A stretch of DNA of 64,000 nt from Argyresthia goedartella (Eukaryota; Arthropoda; Insecta; Lepidoptera; Argyresthiidae). The stretch covers positions 29,716,383 to 29,780,382 of the forward strand of contig OX463814.1 of assembly GCA_949825045.1 (NCBI GenBank), read 5' to 3'. Positions within the stretch are counted from its first letter, which is position 1. Each line of letters begins with the position of its first letter. Made by a program: the position numbers and the translations under genes. Below, one piece after another: positions 21,551-33,428 of this stretch. The notes below the pieces were generated by a model, which worked only from the letters and a program-made list of their open reading frames with translations, was not told where the DNA came from and did no database searches.

Positions 21551-21967
21551 CGATTTTATAGTGAAAGTTCTCCAGAATGATGCACCTAACAAGCTCCTAA
21601 AATATGACTACATCTTTATTTTACAACCTGTATTGAATAATAATGAGTCGCGAACAAGGTGACAACCTGTAGCCTCCTAGTAGTTTAGGAGAGCTTCGAA
21701 CAGTTGCCTCAATATTGATAGTTATATAGGTATGTAGTTATAAAAACGTTCGCGTGTAACTGTGAATAAAAATTATTATGTATTCTCCAAATTAGTGTAA
21801 AATTAGATTTTATTTTATTTTATCTACACACTTATCATAAACCCTCCTTACTGCGTTCAAAAACCGCACGTTACGATCAGCATTATGTTAAACTACTTGT
21901 TAAAAACTCGTTTCGTATCTGGAAAACTACACATAATGGTCATTATGAGTAGTTTTTCTACATATAA

Positions 21968-22100
21968 TGACATTCAAATTTCGAACGCCGACGCCCACCC
22001 GCGTGCCGTCCCTAGTTTGGCTGTGAAGTTGGTACTGACATTCAAATTTCGAACGCCGACGCCCGCCTGCGTGAAGTTGGTACTAAAGAACAAGCTAAAC
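21968..22100. repeat. Tandem duplication, 68-bp period
   Basis: TGACATTCAAATTTCGAACG starts at 21968 and again at 22036; GTGAAGTTGGTACT also occurs twice. Roughly two units. Confidence 0.85.
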
Positions 22101-22207
22101 AATTGCAGAACCACAACGCCGGTCAAACATGCGGTTCCTGAACACATCAAAGAGAGCTTATGATATATGTGTAGATAAACTAGTGTATGCAACTGTACAT
22201 AATTAGG

Positions 22208-22255
22208 CATTAAAACTCTCGAGTGATATTATTAACCCACTCTCGAGTTTTAATG
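22208..22255. repeat. Imperfect 18-bp inverted repeat
   Basis: CATTAAAACTCTCGAGTG at 22208-22225 pairs with CACTCTCGAGTTTTAATG at 22238-22255 with two mismatches. The loop is 12 bases. Confidence 0.85.
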
Positions 22256-22367
22256 TCCTCCATTATGCAGCAGTCACATAAACTACTATTATCATTAATT
22301 ATTGTTATTTTTAATTGTAATAGCTAGTAGTCAGGCATTCTTTCGCTATAACACTGATGCAGAAATG

Positions 22368-22534
22368 ATCTTTATATTGTAAAGCCCCGCTAAATGGTAA
22401 TGGGCGTAACGCCAAGCCCTGTGAACTGTCATGAGCATTATTAACTCAGACATAAGAGCCATGTTTTGTCAAAAAACTAAATTGTCTGGAACTGACAAGC
22501 AATTAGCGGTTTGCAGGGTTTTACAATAAAGATA
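22368..22534. mobile_element. MITE-like element
   Basis: About 165 bp bounded by inverted GATCTTTATATTGTAAAGCC and GGGTTTTACAATAAAGATA, followed inward by GCTAA / TTAGC. It has no coding capacity. Ends are imperfect and the target duplication is unclear. Confidence 0.45.
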
Positions 22535-23867
22535 ACGTTTCTGTAACTGGCTGTAAGTGATATTATTCTTAGCGTGTAATCCTTCGTTTCAATTTCAATT
22601 ATATTAAAGATCAAGAAGAAACTTCAGTAACTCTGTCTTTTTGTTTTTGGTAGAGAGATATAGTAGAATATATAATTTTATTAGTTTTATTGTATAGATT
22701 AGATACAAGATTAATGTTTGTATGATATATTGTCTTCCAGCAAATTATGTTTGAAAGTTTGGAGTTTTGCAAATAATATCTGATCATTTAGCTTCATTAG
22801 CATACTGATGGCAAACATTCAACAAACTCACTATAACACACTAAGTTTGTCGCCCTTTACGCTCGCACAACAAAACATGAAACAACAAAGAAGCAGCCGC
22901 AAGACCTTTTCGCTATTTAGACAAAAGATACAAGGCAGGCCAACTTGTGAGCTCGTACTTTCGAGATAAGATTTTACTCTCTACTCTTTCCCCTTAACTA
23001 GGGATGTTCTGAGGGATTCTTTAGAAATAGCTCTTTGACGATACAATTCAATTCAGGAAACCAAACCGGTCAAAAGAGAAAAACATACAAGTTTGTAATA
23101 ATTACCTTGAATCAGTCGTCAACTTATTTGATTTAACTGGTCATTGGTTGTTTTTCAATTCGACGAATTCATATCGATCTGTAAAATTTACGATTGATCC
23201 CTAACAAAACAAGTTAACTACAAAATAGCCAAACGTAAAATGGAATCTACATAAAAACGTCACTTATTATCACTGCCTTTACATGATTCGTAGTTCCTAT
23301 ATTCATTAAACTTTCACAGAAAAGACCTGCAGCTCACTCAAGTGATCTAGTTCACCAAACCGAATCCATCCAGCTCTTTCCGGGCCCGCCCGCCCCTACC
23401 TAGCCAATATAAGTTTCCTGCCCTATCTCTGTTGACAGTCTTTGCTCTTGTTTACTTGTCTCGTTTTGTTTACGCTAGCTTACTTATGGTTTTACATGCC
23501 CCCTGTATGTCAAAGATGATATTTTCTCTTGACTGATCGTGTGAACGCCGCCGTATGACTAATCCTCGTAGTTTCAAAGTGTTTCATCTATTTGTGAGAA
23601 TGTTTTCTCGTTGTTTTCGTCTGTATCATGTAAATAAATACGTTTGGCAAATGTCTTGCCTTTCTGAGTGGGTACTCCAATTTGCTTTAGTGGCTCTATA
23701 AGCAAAGCGCATGGGTGTATTTCTGCGAAGTCTGTGTATATTTTCTACAAGAGTTATTGTTTGCTTTGTTGGAAATGTGACCTGAAACCTGAAAATATCA
23801 CGTAATTTATAACGGGTTCTGAATCTATACACTTCGAAAACTAGTGAACGCAAAGTAACTCTTCTTT
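22535..23867. other. Unassigned spacer with a weak terminal-exon candidate
   Basis: On the minus strand a TTTTCAG acceptor near 23794 precedes an open segment (to 23626) reading through FQVTFPTKQTITLVENIHRL to a stop. It could be a last exon of a host gene but has no recognised domain. The rest shows nothing. Confidence 0.25.
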
Positions 23868-23937
23868 TTCTTATTCTTCAGCATTATCGTGTCCACTTCT
23901 GGACATAAGCCTCCCCAATTTTCCCGCCAATTCGTAC
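23868..23937 (-). pseudogene. RTE C-terminal fragment, distal half
   Basis: Minus-strand 3' end of an RTE-type coding region. It continues directly from 37650-37738 once the LTR element is removed (TSD GTAC). Reading includes IGEAYVQKWTR followed by an A/G-rich tail. It marks the older element into which the LTR element inserted. Confidence 0.6.
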
Positions 23938-24214
23938 TGTTATACCCCGTCTTAGCTACCCTTCTGGCTGACAATACCTTAATTTCTATCCGTCATCAAA
24001 TTCTATTCTAGACTCTTTTACTCGTTGCTAATGGCAGTCAGTCTACGTTGGTCACTCTGAGGGTTAAGACCTTTCCCTTCATAAAGGATTTCTAAGTTTA
24101 ATTATTACGGAATTTGTGTTAAATTCACAATATATTAATTGTAATAAAAACTAATTATCGTCAATAAAGTTTTTTTTTTTTAAAAAAAACCTTCTGACGC
24201 AGCGCGTCATAACA
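23938..24214 (+). repeat. 5' LTR
   Basis: 277 bp, TG...CA bounded. It contains the polyadenylation signal AATAAA (24163-24168) followed by a T/A run. Matches 37371-37649 over its whole length. Confidence 0.95.
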
Positions 24215-24216
24215 TT

Positions 24217-24233
24217 TGGTGGCAGCGGTGGGA
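24217..24233 (+). promoter_or_regulatory. Candidate primer binding site
   Basis: TGGTGGCAGCGGTGGGA starts two bases after the LTR. The leading TGG is what a tRNA 3' CCA would pair with. The tRNA was not identified. Confidence 0.5.
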
Positions 24234-24384
24234 TTTTAAGAAATTATCCCTGGTGTAACGTCTCCGTTTATAAACATTGTTTTCTCTGTTTAAAAAAAAA
24301 GTGCTCTTTGTGACTGTGCAAAGTATAGTGTGACCCGTAGCTCAACTCTGTTTTTAATCTAACTCTGTGTTTTGTGTTTCCGTC

Positions 24385-24620
24385 CCTTCACTGCGTCAAG
24401 CTAAGGGTAGTAAACCCTTAAGCTCATCATAAATTTGTGTCTCCGTTTCATCACTGCGTCGAGCTTAGGGTAGTGAACCCTTGAGCTCATCATCGGCCCG
24501 ACTCCGTCTCTTCGTTGTGCCGAGTTTGGGGTAGTTAACCCTTGAACTCGTCACCCTGACTCCGTTACTCCACTGCGTTAAACCTTGGGAAGGTTTATCT
24601 CCTCGTCATTGTAAACCTTG
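24385..24620 (+). repeat. Tandem stem-loop repeats in the retroelement leader
   Basis: Four diverging units of about 60 bases (starting near 24391, 24454, 24513 and 24572). The first three contain the core AGCTNAGGGTAGT and ACCCTTNAGCTC, able to form a stem with a short AGTNA loop. They lie between primer site and gag, where packaging or dimerisation signals usually lie. Function is inference. Confidence 0.65.
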
Positions 24621-24909
24621 CAACTTACAAAGGTTTACCCGTACTGCAAACTCGCCGTGGGCGAGCTGTATCTACGAGTTCATCGCGTTGCAATTTCCGA
24701 GAAGCATCATGATAACAAGTAGTACGATTGCATACATGTAAGTGTTTTGACTTATAACTTTTGTGAACGTGACAATCATATGCCGTTGCAAGTACAGTGA
24801 TTATTATATTACGCTGAGTTTTATAACTTTAGTCGCCCACCGTGTTGGTCGATGTTATTGTTCGTGCATTATTAAGCTGTGTATTATTTTATGAACATTA
24901 TACTTTGTT

Positions 24910-25751
24910 ATGACTGAAGATAAGCCGGTCGCGACACTTCCTATAGATAATCCAAGTGGGAGCACAACTGCTCTATTTACAATGTCGTCAATTGACTTAA
25001 ACATTTTAATCAAATTTGTGCCGAGATTCGATGGCACTAGGGAAAAACTTAATGCATTCCTGAATAATTGTAGTAATGCTATAAAATTAGCATCTGCAAC
25101 ACAGCAAGATGTGCTGTTTAAATACATACTAAGTCAGTTAGGAGGGCGCGCCAAAGCGTGCACTATCAAAGAATTTGAAAACTGGGTTCAGTTAGAACAG
25201 TTTTTAAAGGCCCAGTTCGGTGAGCGAAAACATCGGATTTACAGGATTGCCGACAAAATAACGAGACTGTCAACCAATTTGCTCTCCGTTTAGAGTCTTG
25301 TCTGGCTCAGTTGTTGACTGAAATCAACATTAGCATTCCCACTAAAAAGAAAGACGAATTGGCTGGCCGGCTCGCGGCAATGCAAGACCTTGCCATGCAT
25401 ACATTTGTGATAGGCTTAAAACCTAAGCTTTCTATGGTTGTAAGATGTCAAAATCCAGAAACCCTGAATGAAGCTATTAATCTAGCTGTTTCCGAAGAAA
25501 GGTTACTTCAAAGTGCTTTTAATAGGGGTCATGCTGCAAATTGTCCACTCACTCAGAGTCGTCCATCGTAGCAGAAAAAGAAAAAGGATCATTATAAACT
25601 ACAGGTCCATACTATGTCCACTTCCATTGCGTCCTCACAACGAGCATCCTCTTCAAAGAACTACGAATCCCAAAACATTTCTTGCAAATATTGCAAATCC
25701 GTTGGTCACAGCATTGACCAATGTATAAAATTAGCTCATAAGAAGAATTAA
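24910..25751 (+). pseudogene. gag relic with CCHC zinc knuckle
   Basis: Three frames succeed one another. The first, 24910-25293, is a capsid-type region (RFDGTREKLNAFLNNC, then ENWVQLEQFLKAQFGERKH). The second, 25311-25571, continues it (AMQDLAMHTFVIGLKPKLS). The third, 25614-25751, is a nucleocapsid-like segment with one zinc knuckle of spacing C-2-C-4-H-4-C. Gag coats and packages the RNA genome. Single-base frame changes near 25290 and a stop at 25569 break it. Confidence 0.8.
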
Positions 25752-25873
25752 AACTTTTCTTCCAAGAGTCCTAGGGCCTCTGTCAACTTTGCCGGTGAAG
25801 ACACCACCGACAACGCGTTATGTCAAGATGACGATGACATCAATCAGTCAAACGATTATACTGATGATGATAA

Positions 25874-26485
25874 TTGCAATTGCGATTTAAACTAAACCCG
25901 GTCCCAAGTAGACGTCGTACGGGACCTGCAAATATACAATCCGGCGTCCTAAATTTAAAAAACACTGCGTCACACACTGAGTCCAACACTGCGTCACATA
26001 CTAAGTCCCTCACTGACTCGAACACTGCGTCTAACACTGAGTCCAACACCGCGTCACACACTGCGTCACACACTGAGTCCCACACTGAGTCCAGCACTGC
26101 GTCACATACTAAGTCCTTCATTGAGTCCAACACTGCGTCCAACACTGAGTCCAACACTGCGTCCAACACTGAGTCCGACACTGCGTCACATACTAAGTCT
26201 CTCACTGAGTCCAACACTGCGTCTAACACTGAGTTCAACACTGTATCACACACTGAGTCCCACACTGAGTCCAACACTGAGTTCAATACTAAGTCAAACT
26301 CTGCATTACACATCAAGACAACTGATTTAAACGTCTTTGAGGTTTCTTCTAACACTTCTAAGAGATACTTACCTCATGTCTCGTTGCAGACAAAACTGTC
26401 CAAACGAAAACTGTTGTTTTTGTTTGACACTGGTACATCCTTTAGTCTTATCAAGAAAGGTTCTATAGAATTAATGCCAGACTAA
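25874..26485 (+). pseudogene. Protease region preceded by Ser/Thr repeat
   Basis: 203 codons. The first 30 are basic and proline-containing. Residues about 32-145 are a low-complexity array of NTAS/HTES/NTES units. The aspartic protease follows, with the LFDTGTSFSLI active-site triad near residue 187. A stop at 26483 truncates it. The protease continues in other frames (26488-27060), where a second protease-like part and a linker to RT are still visible. The retroviral-type protease cleaves the Gag-Pol polyprotein. Confidence 0.75.
25966..26300 (+). repeat. Coding minisatellite, 12-bp units
   Basis: Roughly 28 units related to AACACTGAGTCC and CACACTGCGTCA in head-to-tail order, with variants such as CATACTAAGTCC. 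The units stay in one frame and encode four-residue repeats. Not a CRISPR array: there are no unique spacers. Confidence 0.9.
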
Positions 26486-26487
26486 AC

Positions 26488-28560
26488 GAAGGAAGTCATC
26501 AAATTCAAAGGCATTGATAATGTCGAATCATCGACAACATCAGGTCATTTTCAATTAGAAATTTTCCCTGACATTAACTCTGTCATTTCACACACATTTC
26601 ATGTTGTAGACGATGTATTCTTACCCTACGGTTATTATGGGGAACGACCTCTTCGAATACCACGAGTGTAATATCGACTATATTAGCAATACCCTCAATT
26701 TCAAAACCATCGTCTTGAAAATGAAATTTAACGAACCCATTTATACAATACCCCCTCGCACTGAAACTGTGATTGAATGTCCCGTTTCTGACCCTGCGCT
26801 AAAAGAGGGTCTAATACTTGACCAACACCCTTCCGAACACTTACTCAATGCAAAGCGGTTTGGTCAAAGTTAAAGAAAACTCAAGAGTAAATATCACAGT
26901 TATAAATACTTCAGAAGATCCTGTTACGGTGAAATCCAACCTCGTGTTGCATATTATCCCTGTACATTTATATAATGTCTATAGACATTCACCCAAATCC
27001 ACGACTAAGAAAAACGATTCGGTAATTACTACAGATATTCATAACCATAAATACCCTCGTTAAGTACACCGAACACAAGAAGTACTTGAACAACTACGTA
27101 CTTCGCATCTTAATAGCGAAGAAGATGAAGCCCTCCGCGAAATCTGTTCAGATTTTTCCGACATTTTTCATCTCCGTGGAGACAAACTGACACACACTAA
27201 TGCAATCAGTCATGAAATCAAAACGTCTACTAATGTTCCCATCCACACAAAAACCTATAGATTTCCGAAATGTCATAAGAAAGAAGTAGAAACCCAAATA
27301 AACAAAATGTTGAACGAAGACATTATTAAACCTTCAATATCCCTTTGGTCCGCCCCTATCTGGGTAGTCCCAAAGAAACTGGACGCCTCTAGACAACGTA
27401 AATGGCGTGTAGTCATTAACTACAGAAAGTTAAATGATATCACAATCGGTGACTCTTACCCGATTCCAAACATCTCCGAAATCCTGGACCAACTTGGAAA
27501 ATGCAAGTATTTCAGCACTCTAGACCTAGCGTCAGGCTTCCATCAGATCCCAATGTCAGCTGAAGATTCTCAAAAGACAGCCTTTTCAATTCCCCAGGGC
27601 CATTTTGAGTTCAACCGCATGCCCTTCGGCTTAAAAAATGCCCCCTCGACTTTTCAAAGACTGATGAACTCTGCCCTCTCAGGCCTTCAAGGCAATAAAT
27701 GTTTTGTATATCTAGATGATATTGTCTTCTATTCCTATGACCTGCAATCCCACTACAACAACATTTCCGAAATATTTCAAAGACTTCGTGATTTCAACCT
27801 GAAACTCCAACCAGACAAGTGTGAGTTTCTAAGACGTGAAGTCGCATATCTTGGACATCTTATAACAGAAGAGGGCGTAAAACCAAACCCAGAAAAGATT
27901 AAAACCGTTACGGAGTTTCCCACACCCAAATGTCCCAAAGACAATAAATCTTTCCTTGGACTTGTTTCCTACTACCGTCGCTTCATCGCAGATTTCTCAA
28001 AAATCGCTAAATCTCTCAATTCTCTCCTGAAAAAGGATATTCCATTAAATTGGGAAAACCAACAATAAATCGCATTCGACTCATGAAAACAAAAACTAGT
28101 TTGTGCCCCAATACTGAAATTTCCCGACTTCACTCAGCCTTTCATACTGTCAACCGATGCATCGAATTACGCTATTGGCGCCGTTCTTTCCCAAGGCACC
28201 GTTGGAAAAGATAATCCGATTGTCTATGCCTCTAGAACACTGAATAAAAACGAAATTAACTATAGCACCACGGAAAAATAATTATTGGCAATAATTTTCG
28301 CATGCAAAACCTTCAGACCATACATATATGGGCGTAAATTCCTGATAGTAACAGATCATAGACCACTTAAATGGCTTTTCAATCACAAAGACCCAAGCAG
28401 CAAAATGCAACGATGGCGTCTACTTCTCGAAGAGTTTGAATATGAAATTGTTTATCGTAAAGGAAAACTCAACTCCGTAGCAGATGCATTATCCCGGTTT
28501 CCAGTCCACCCAGTCAATACTTCAGATCCAGATGATGGCCTTGTTGATCTTAGTTCCCTA
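26488..28560 (+). pseudogene. pol: reverse transcriptase and RNase H
   Basis: RT is best at 27064-28068: IIKPSISLWSAPIWVVPKK, KWRVVINYRKLNDITI, FSTLDLASGFHQIPM, NRMPFGLKNAPSTFQRLM and the catalytic FVYLDDIVFYS. The connection and RNase H follow at 28069-28560 with [36 protein letters not shown] and [10 protein letters not shown]. Three in-frame stops interrupt 28066-28281 (one ending RT, one shortly after, one before [11 protein letters not shown]). This enzyme set copies the RNA into DNA and removes the RNA strand. The order and motifs are typical of Ty3/Gypsy elements. Confidence 0.9.
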
Positions 28561-29232
28561 GAATTAAGCCCGAACAATAACAACCTTAGCCCAGACTTCG
28601 GTGCTCTTAATGTGCCGTCACCCCGTCAAATAGAGCATAACCCAGGTTCTTCCCCAACTGGACCTTTAGATCCATTATCCACATTAGATGGTTTACACCA
28701 AGAGGAATATCCTCAATTCCTCAAGTCAATAACCGATAAAAACAAAAACTTCAATACAAACTTGAGAGAGCATAACGCTAAACTGACGAGAAGCGCCTGT
28801 AAAACAATTCTTCTCCCAACGTCCATTGATCTCGATGAGTCCAATCCATATATACAGGAAATCATTGGTAATTTGGACGACTCTGATCAACTGATCCAAG
28901 GTGAGAAACAACTGTATTCATTTCACAAAATCGAAACAAATAACAAGACTTACTATCTTCTATTTACTAAGGTCCATCACTTTGATGAATGTTCATATCC
29001 TGAAGTCTTTAACACTCTCAAAGCAGTTACGAATGACCTACTAATCCAGTCCACCGAAACAACTGAAATTGGTATATCCGATTTTAGAAACCCATTCGAC
29101 AAACACTCCTTTATCAAGATATACAACATACTAAACTACCTATTCCATAATACCAATAGTGTTGTCAATATCTACCACAATACTATCATGTACCCATATT
29201 TGAGCGAAATTAACAAAATTCTCCAAGAGAAT

Positions 29233-29309
29233 CACGATTTACCTGTTGTCGGACACAGGTAAATCGTGCTTTTCAGCATTTGGACAGGTGCTGTCAGAAT
29301 GCTGAAAAG
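29233..29309. repeat. Double hairpin scar 1 (in integrase zinc domain)
   Basis: Left arm 29233-29246, 8-base loop, its inverse 29255-29268; immediately adjoining, right arm's inverse 29269-29280, 17-base loop, right arm 29298-29309. All arm pairs are perfect. The outer arms are integrase coding sequence in the right frame context; the inner inverted copies are the extra material. Confidence 0.95.
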
Positions 29310-30267
29310 AATCCAAGAAAAATATTTTTGGAAAGGCATGCGCAGTGACGTTGAGAACTATGTGAGGCAATGTACATCTTGTCAATAAAACAAAGCCCTT
29401 AGGAAAACCAATAGAGCTCCTATGCAAATCACATCTACATCGACATCTCCCTTTCGACGTGTAGCATTGGACATTGTCGGACCATTACCGGAGTCTGGCA
29501 CTGCTAAACTCAGATTCATCCTTACCATTCAAGACGATCTCACGAAATTTTCTGTTGCTTACCCAATCCGCAGCACAACTGCTGAAGAATCAAGCGATTG
29601 CCTCATCCACTTCATCTCCTTATTTGGAATACCCAAGACCATTCTGACAGATCAGGGCACTAATTTCACAGCTGACTTGTTCAGGAAAACATGTGATTTC
29701 CTGAAAATAAAACAACTATGGTTCTCTCCCTACCACCCTCAGACCCAAGGTGCACTTGAACGAAGCCATTCCACCTTGAAAGAATATCTCAAATCTTTCA
29801 TTAACGAACATCAAGATAACTGGCCTCGTTATGTTTACACTGCAATGCTGTTATACAACACCAGCATACACTGCACTACGAATTACACTCCTTACGAATT
29901 GTTATTCGCTCACAAACCACATCTTCCAGATTCCATATACAGTACTCCACCTGATGAGTCATACCCCGAATATGTGAAAACGCTACAACACAGATTACAA
30001 CATTCCCGACAAAAAGCTGTAGAAAATATGCTCAGGTCTAAAGAAAACTCCAAATCATATTATGACAACCGAACTCGTCCTATTCAATATAAAGTAGGTG
30101 ACTTGGTCTATCTAAAGAACCACCTACGTCTCAGAAAAGCCTTATCACCGATTTGGAAAGGCCCTTATAAAGTAGTGAAAATACATGGTAACAATACCTT
30201 ATCCCTCCTAATCAATCGTAAATACATAAAACATCACTATGATGAAGTGAAATTGGCCTCACTCTAA
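29233..30267 (+). pseudogene. pol: integrase
   Basis: The HHCC zinc domain spans about 29233-29390 and ends YVRQCTSCQ with a stop in place of the next residue. The catalytic core, 29422-30267, holds the first acidic residue in ALDIVGPLPESG, the second in ILTDQGTNF and the glutamate in GALERSHSTLKEYL. A C-terminal region has RPIQYKVGDLVYLKNHLRLR and ends at a natural stop. Integrase inserts the DNA copy. The zinc domain is disrupted by the double-hairpin insertion at 29233-29309. Confidence 0.9.
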
Positions 30268-30289
30268 ATCACTTATATTCAGGCTGATA

Positions 30290-31771
30290 ATGCCGCTCTC
30301 AATCATAGCGATGCCTACTGAAGATTTCATTGAACCCCTGCACAAAAGCCCTGGACTTTACTTCGATCCGGTCAGTACAATGAAACTCCTAAATGACTAC
30401 CTGCACGTTGTCATCCCTATAGACATTAAATACATTAAGCCTCACATAGACAACATCAATGGCGTTTTCGGAACAGCTCGATATTTGTGTCAACAAAGTG
30501 ACGCTTTGGAAGATGTAGAATGTCACAATATCATCCAACCTCTTAAGGCTCTATACGATGGTGTTGTAAGAGACTATAGCTCTATATCTCACTTCATTCC
30601 TACGAGATCTAAAAGATCCGCTTGGTTCTCAGGAGTAGGCACTACTCTGAAACACGTTTTTGGCATGATGGACGACGATGATGCGAATAAGTATAACGAC
30701 GCTATTCAGAACTTACAAAATAACGATAAACAATTGACCTCTTTATTGAAGCAAAACATCATTATGTCCACAGCAGCAATTTCAAAGGTCAATGAAACCA
30801 TTCATTTAATTGCACAAAATGAAGGTCGTCTGAATAAACGCTGTTGATACACTAGTTTCATCTTTGAAGAATGTTACGGTTGAAACACATTCTATGCAGT
30901 TTAAAAATAAGTTATCTAATGTTTTTAATGTCCTTAATGCTAATCTATTGACTCTGACCTTCCAATTGGAGGATATCACTAACTCTATTTTGTTCTCAAA
31001 AACAAACACCCTTTATTCTGTGGTTATCACTCCAACTGAATTGTACAATGATCTTGTGTCTAGTATTAAGTACTTACCTAAGTTAAGAGAGTTTCCGACT
31101 CCTTTAGATTTAAGTAATATTAATGTTATCACTAATTTGTCAGAATTAGTGTCACATATTTTAGATTCTAAGTTGATATTTGTTTTAAGGATACCTCTTG
31201 TTTATCACATCGAGTTTGATTTTTATAAAACCATTCCAATCCCGATACCACATGATACAGAAAAGCCTATGCTATGATTATCCCTACAAAACCATACATT
31301 GCACTCAGCAAAGACAAATCGAACTATTGTAGTTTTGAAGACCTGAATAATTGTAAACATGCTTTAAAACACACCTACATATGTGACTTACCTAGTTCAT
31401 CCTCGACAGTTGTAGATCCGATATGTGAAATAGAAATAATTACTAAAGTTGTCAAAACACTTCCACCCCAGTGCAAAACTAAATTTTTGAATGGTAAAAT
31501 AGATATTTGGCAAAATATTAACCACAACAAATGGATTTTTGTTCAATCCGAATTAACTAAGATAACCCTTGACTGTGAGTCCTATGTCAGAGAACTCACA
31601 ATATCCGGTACAGGTGTACTTAACATGCAACCACAGTGCATTTCCTTCTGCAAAAACATTAAACTATTTTCCCGATCTGACATTGTAGTAGTTGAAAAAG
31701 CACCGCGCGCGCTCGTTAGAGTCGGACGTGTATCTGGCTGCATTAGTTGCCGTTCTAAATTTAACTTAAGT
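30290..31771 (+). pseudogene. env-like gene, 5' part
   Basis: Three frames (30290-30847, 30864-31277, 31274-31771) follow integrase and give an errantivirus-type envelope. The first has a basic RSKR furin-like site at residues 106-109, followed by a glycine-containing apolar stretch as in cleaved fusion proteins. Later frames contain many cysteines. In active relatives this surface protein mediates membrane fusion. Stops at 30845 and 31275 break it, and a non-LTR element inserted after 31771. The 3' part resumes at 36909. Confidence 0.75.
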
Positions 31772-32243
31772 TAATTCGTGATTGGTCATTTTAGTTTACT
31801 TAATTTTCTTGTCCCGCAAGAGGCGCCTTTACGTAAAGTATCCTCCCTCTGGGCGGGTCTAGAGTGAAATAGCTATATTTTTGACAAGACAACCAGAAAA
31901 ATCAACTGTGAAGTGTACCGGACTCATCACCTGATTGGATTTGAACCTGGGTTCTCGGCGTAAGGGGCGAGCCTGCCACCGCTCAGTCACCGCGGAGTTT
32001 AGCGACAAGTACGAAACAAGACTACGGGTTTGGCTGAGACTGACGTCATCGCGTGCTACGACAACTCGAACCGCTACGACCAGCGCCTGCGTTACGCGCC
32101 ACAGCAAATTGATGCGTTACGACACCTATACTATTCCCGTGCTACGCAACTCGTATAAGGTGAATAAGCTTCATCCGTTACGCCTTGTCAACTACCATAG
32201 AATATAATATTTATCGTAATTACTCTCGCTCAACACAATTACG

Positions 32244-33204
32244 ATGTCAAACTTTAATGCTCTCCGATCTCCACCGTCCGCAAAACCGGGAAGCGTTGAC
32301 CCAAACCCGGCGCATCTGATCCCAACATTCATGCCGAAGCAGACCATAACTCTGATCTAGCCGCACATTCCTACGTTAGCGTTCGCCAAAAGAATAAAAT
32401 ATATCGCGTCGAAGAGGGCCATAGAAATGAGCTTGCAGAGTTGAAAGAGTTGAAAGAGGAAATAAAGAGTATACTAGCTGTATGGAAAACTGACAACGAC
32501 GCCTTCCTCGCAAAACTGAGTAATGATCTGGAGCAAATGAAGCGACAAAATATGGAGATTCAAAAATCAAACAAAGAAATTGAAAAAGCTATTGAATATA
32601 TGAACACTACACATGAAGACGTGAAAAATCAGATCAACAATATTCAACTAGAAAATACAAAGGACCGACAACATATGGCTGTCCTAGAGTCGCAAATCTT
32701 GGATTCACAACAAAGCAGCCGTACATCAACAGTAGAGATCAGGAATATCCCAGGCAAAGATAAAGAGACAGTGAAGGAGCTCACAAATATCGTGACAGCT
32801 ATAACAAAGACTGTTGGCATAGATATTGCACTACCGGAGCTACGCGACGTCTACCGCTTGCCAGGTAAACCAGATTCAAATAAAATGATCATTGCTGAAT
32901 TTGCCAGAGTAAGACTGACCTAATGAATGCAGTCCGCAAATTTAAAAAAGATAAGAGACCTGCCGAAAAACTGAACTCATTGCACATTGGTCTCCCAGGA
33001 CCATGTTCAGCGGTTCACATCTCAGAACATCTGTCCAACAATGCAAGAAAGCTGTTATACCAAGCCCGCCAGTTCATCAAGACTAACAACTACACTTTTT
33101 GCTGGGTTACTAATGGGAAGATCTTCATACGGAAAGACAATGGCTCTAAAGCAATCCCTGTACAATCTGAGCAATGTTTACAAAAATTACTGAAAACACA
33201 GTGA
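32244..33204 (+). pseudogene. ORF1 of element C: coiled coil plus FP-like domain
   Basis: Starts at ATG 32244, shifts frame near 32340 and again near 32920. The middle (32441-32923) is strongly charged and predicted coiled coil (AELKELKEEIK, SNKEIEKAIEYMNTTHEDV), then VEIRNIPGKDKETVKELTN. The last 93 codons hold KLNSLHIGLPGPCSAVHISE and NNYTFCWVTNGKIFIRKDNG, the pattern of the baculovirus FP25-type C-terminal domain shared by many insect non-LTR ORF1 proteins. ORF1 proteins bind element RNA. Two frameshifts disable it. Confidence 0.75.
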
Positions 33205-33428
33205 CTTGATGTTAGCTTCTATTATCATTTGCATGTATTAATTTGTTCTTCTTTTTTTATAGTCTTTTGTGTTGAGCCATACTGTAACTTTAAACTGCAA
33301 TATGTTTGGTGTGTGTATCTTAAACACCTAACTGACACGTATTATACTGTGGACACTTTCAAAACGTATGGATATGCCAAATTGCGAGTTATAAAAAACC
33401 CCAATAAAGTTTTAAATACTTTACAGAG

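Noticed and set aside
25966..26300. Regular short repeats resembling a CRISPR array
   Set aside because: Units are 12 bases in tandem with no unique spacers and stay in a gag-pol reading frame; the window is eukaryotic.
26121..26330. Second open frame through the gag repeat (proline/leucine-rich)
   Set aside because: The 12-base periodicity keeps several frames open; only the frame leading into the DTG protease is meaningful.
25840..26355. Minus-strand 171-codon frame with LDSVCDAV repeats
   Set aside because: Antisense shadow of the coding minisatellite.
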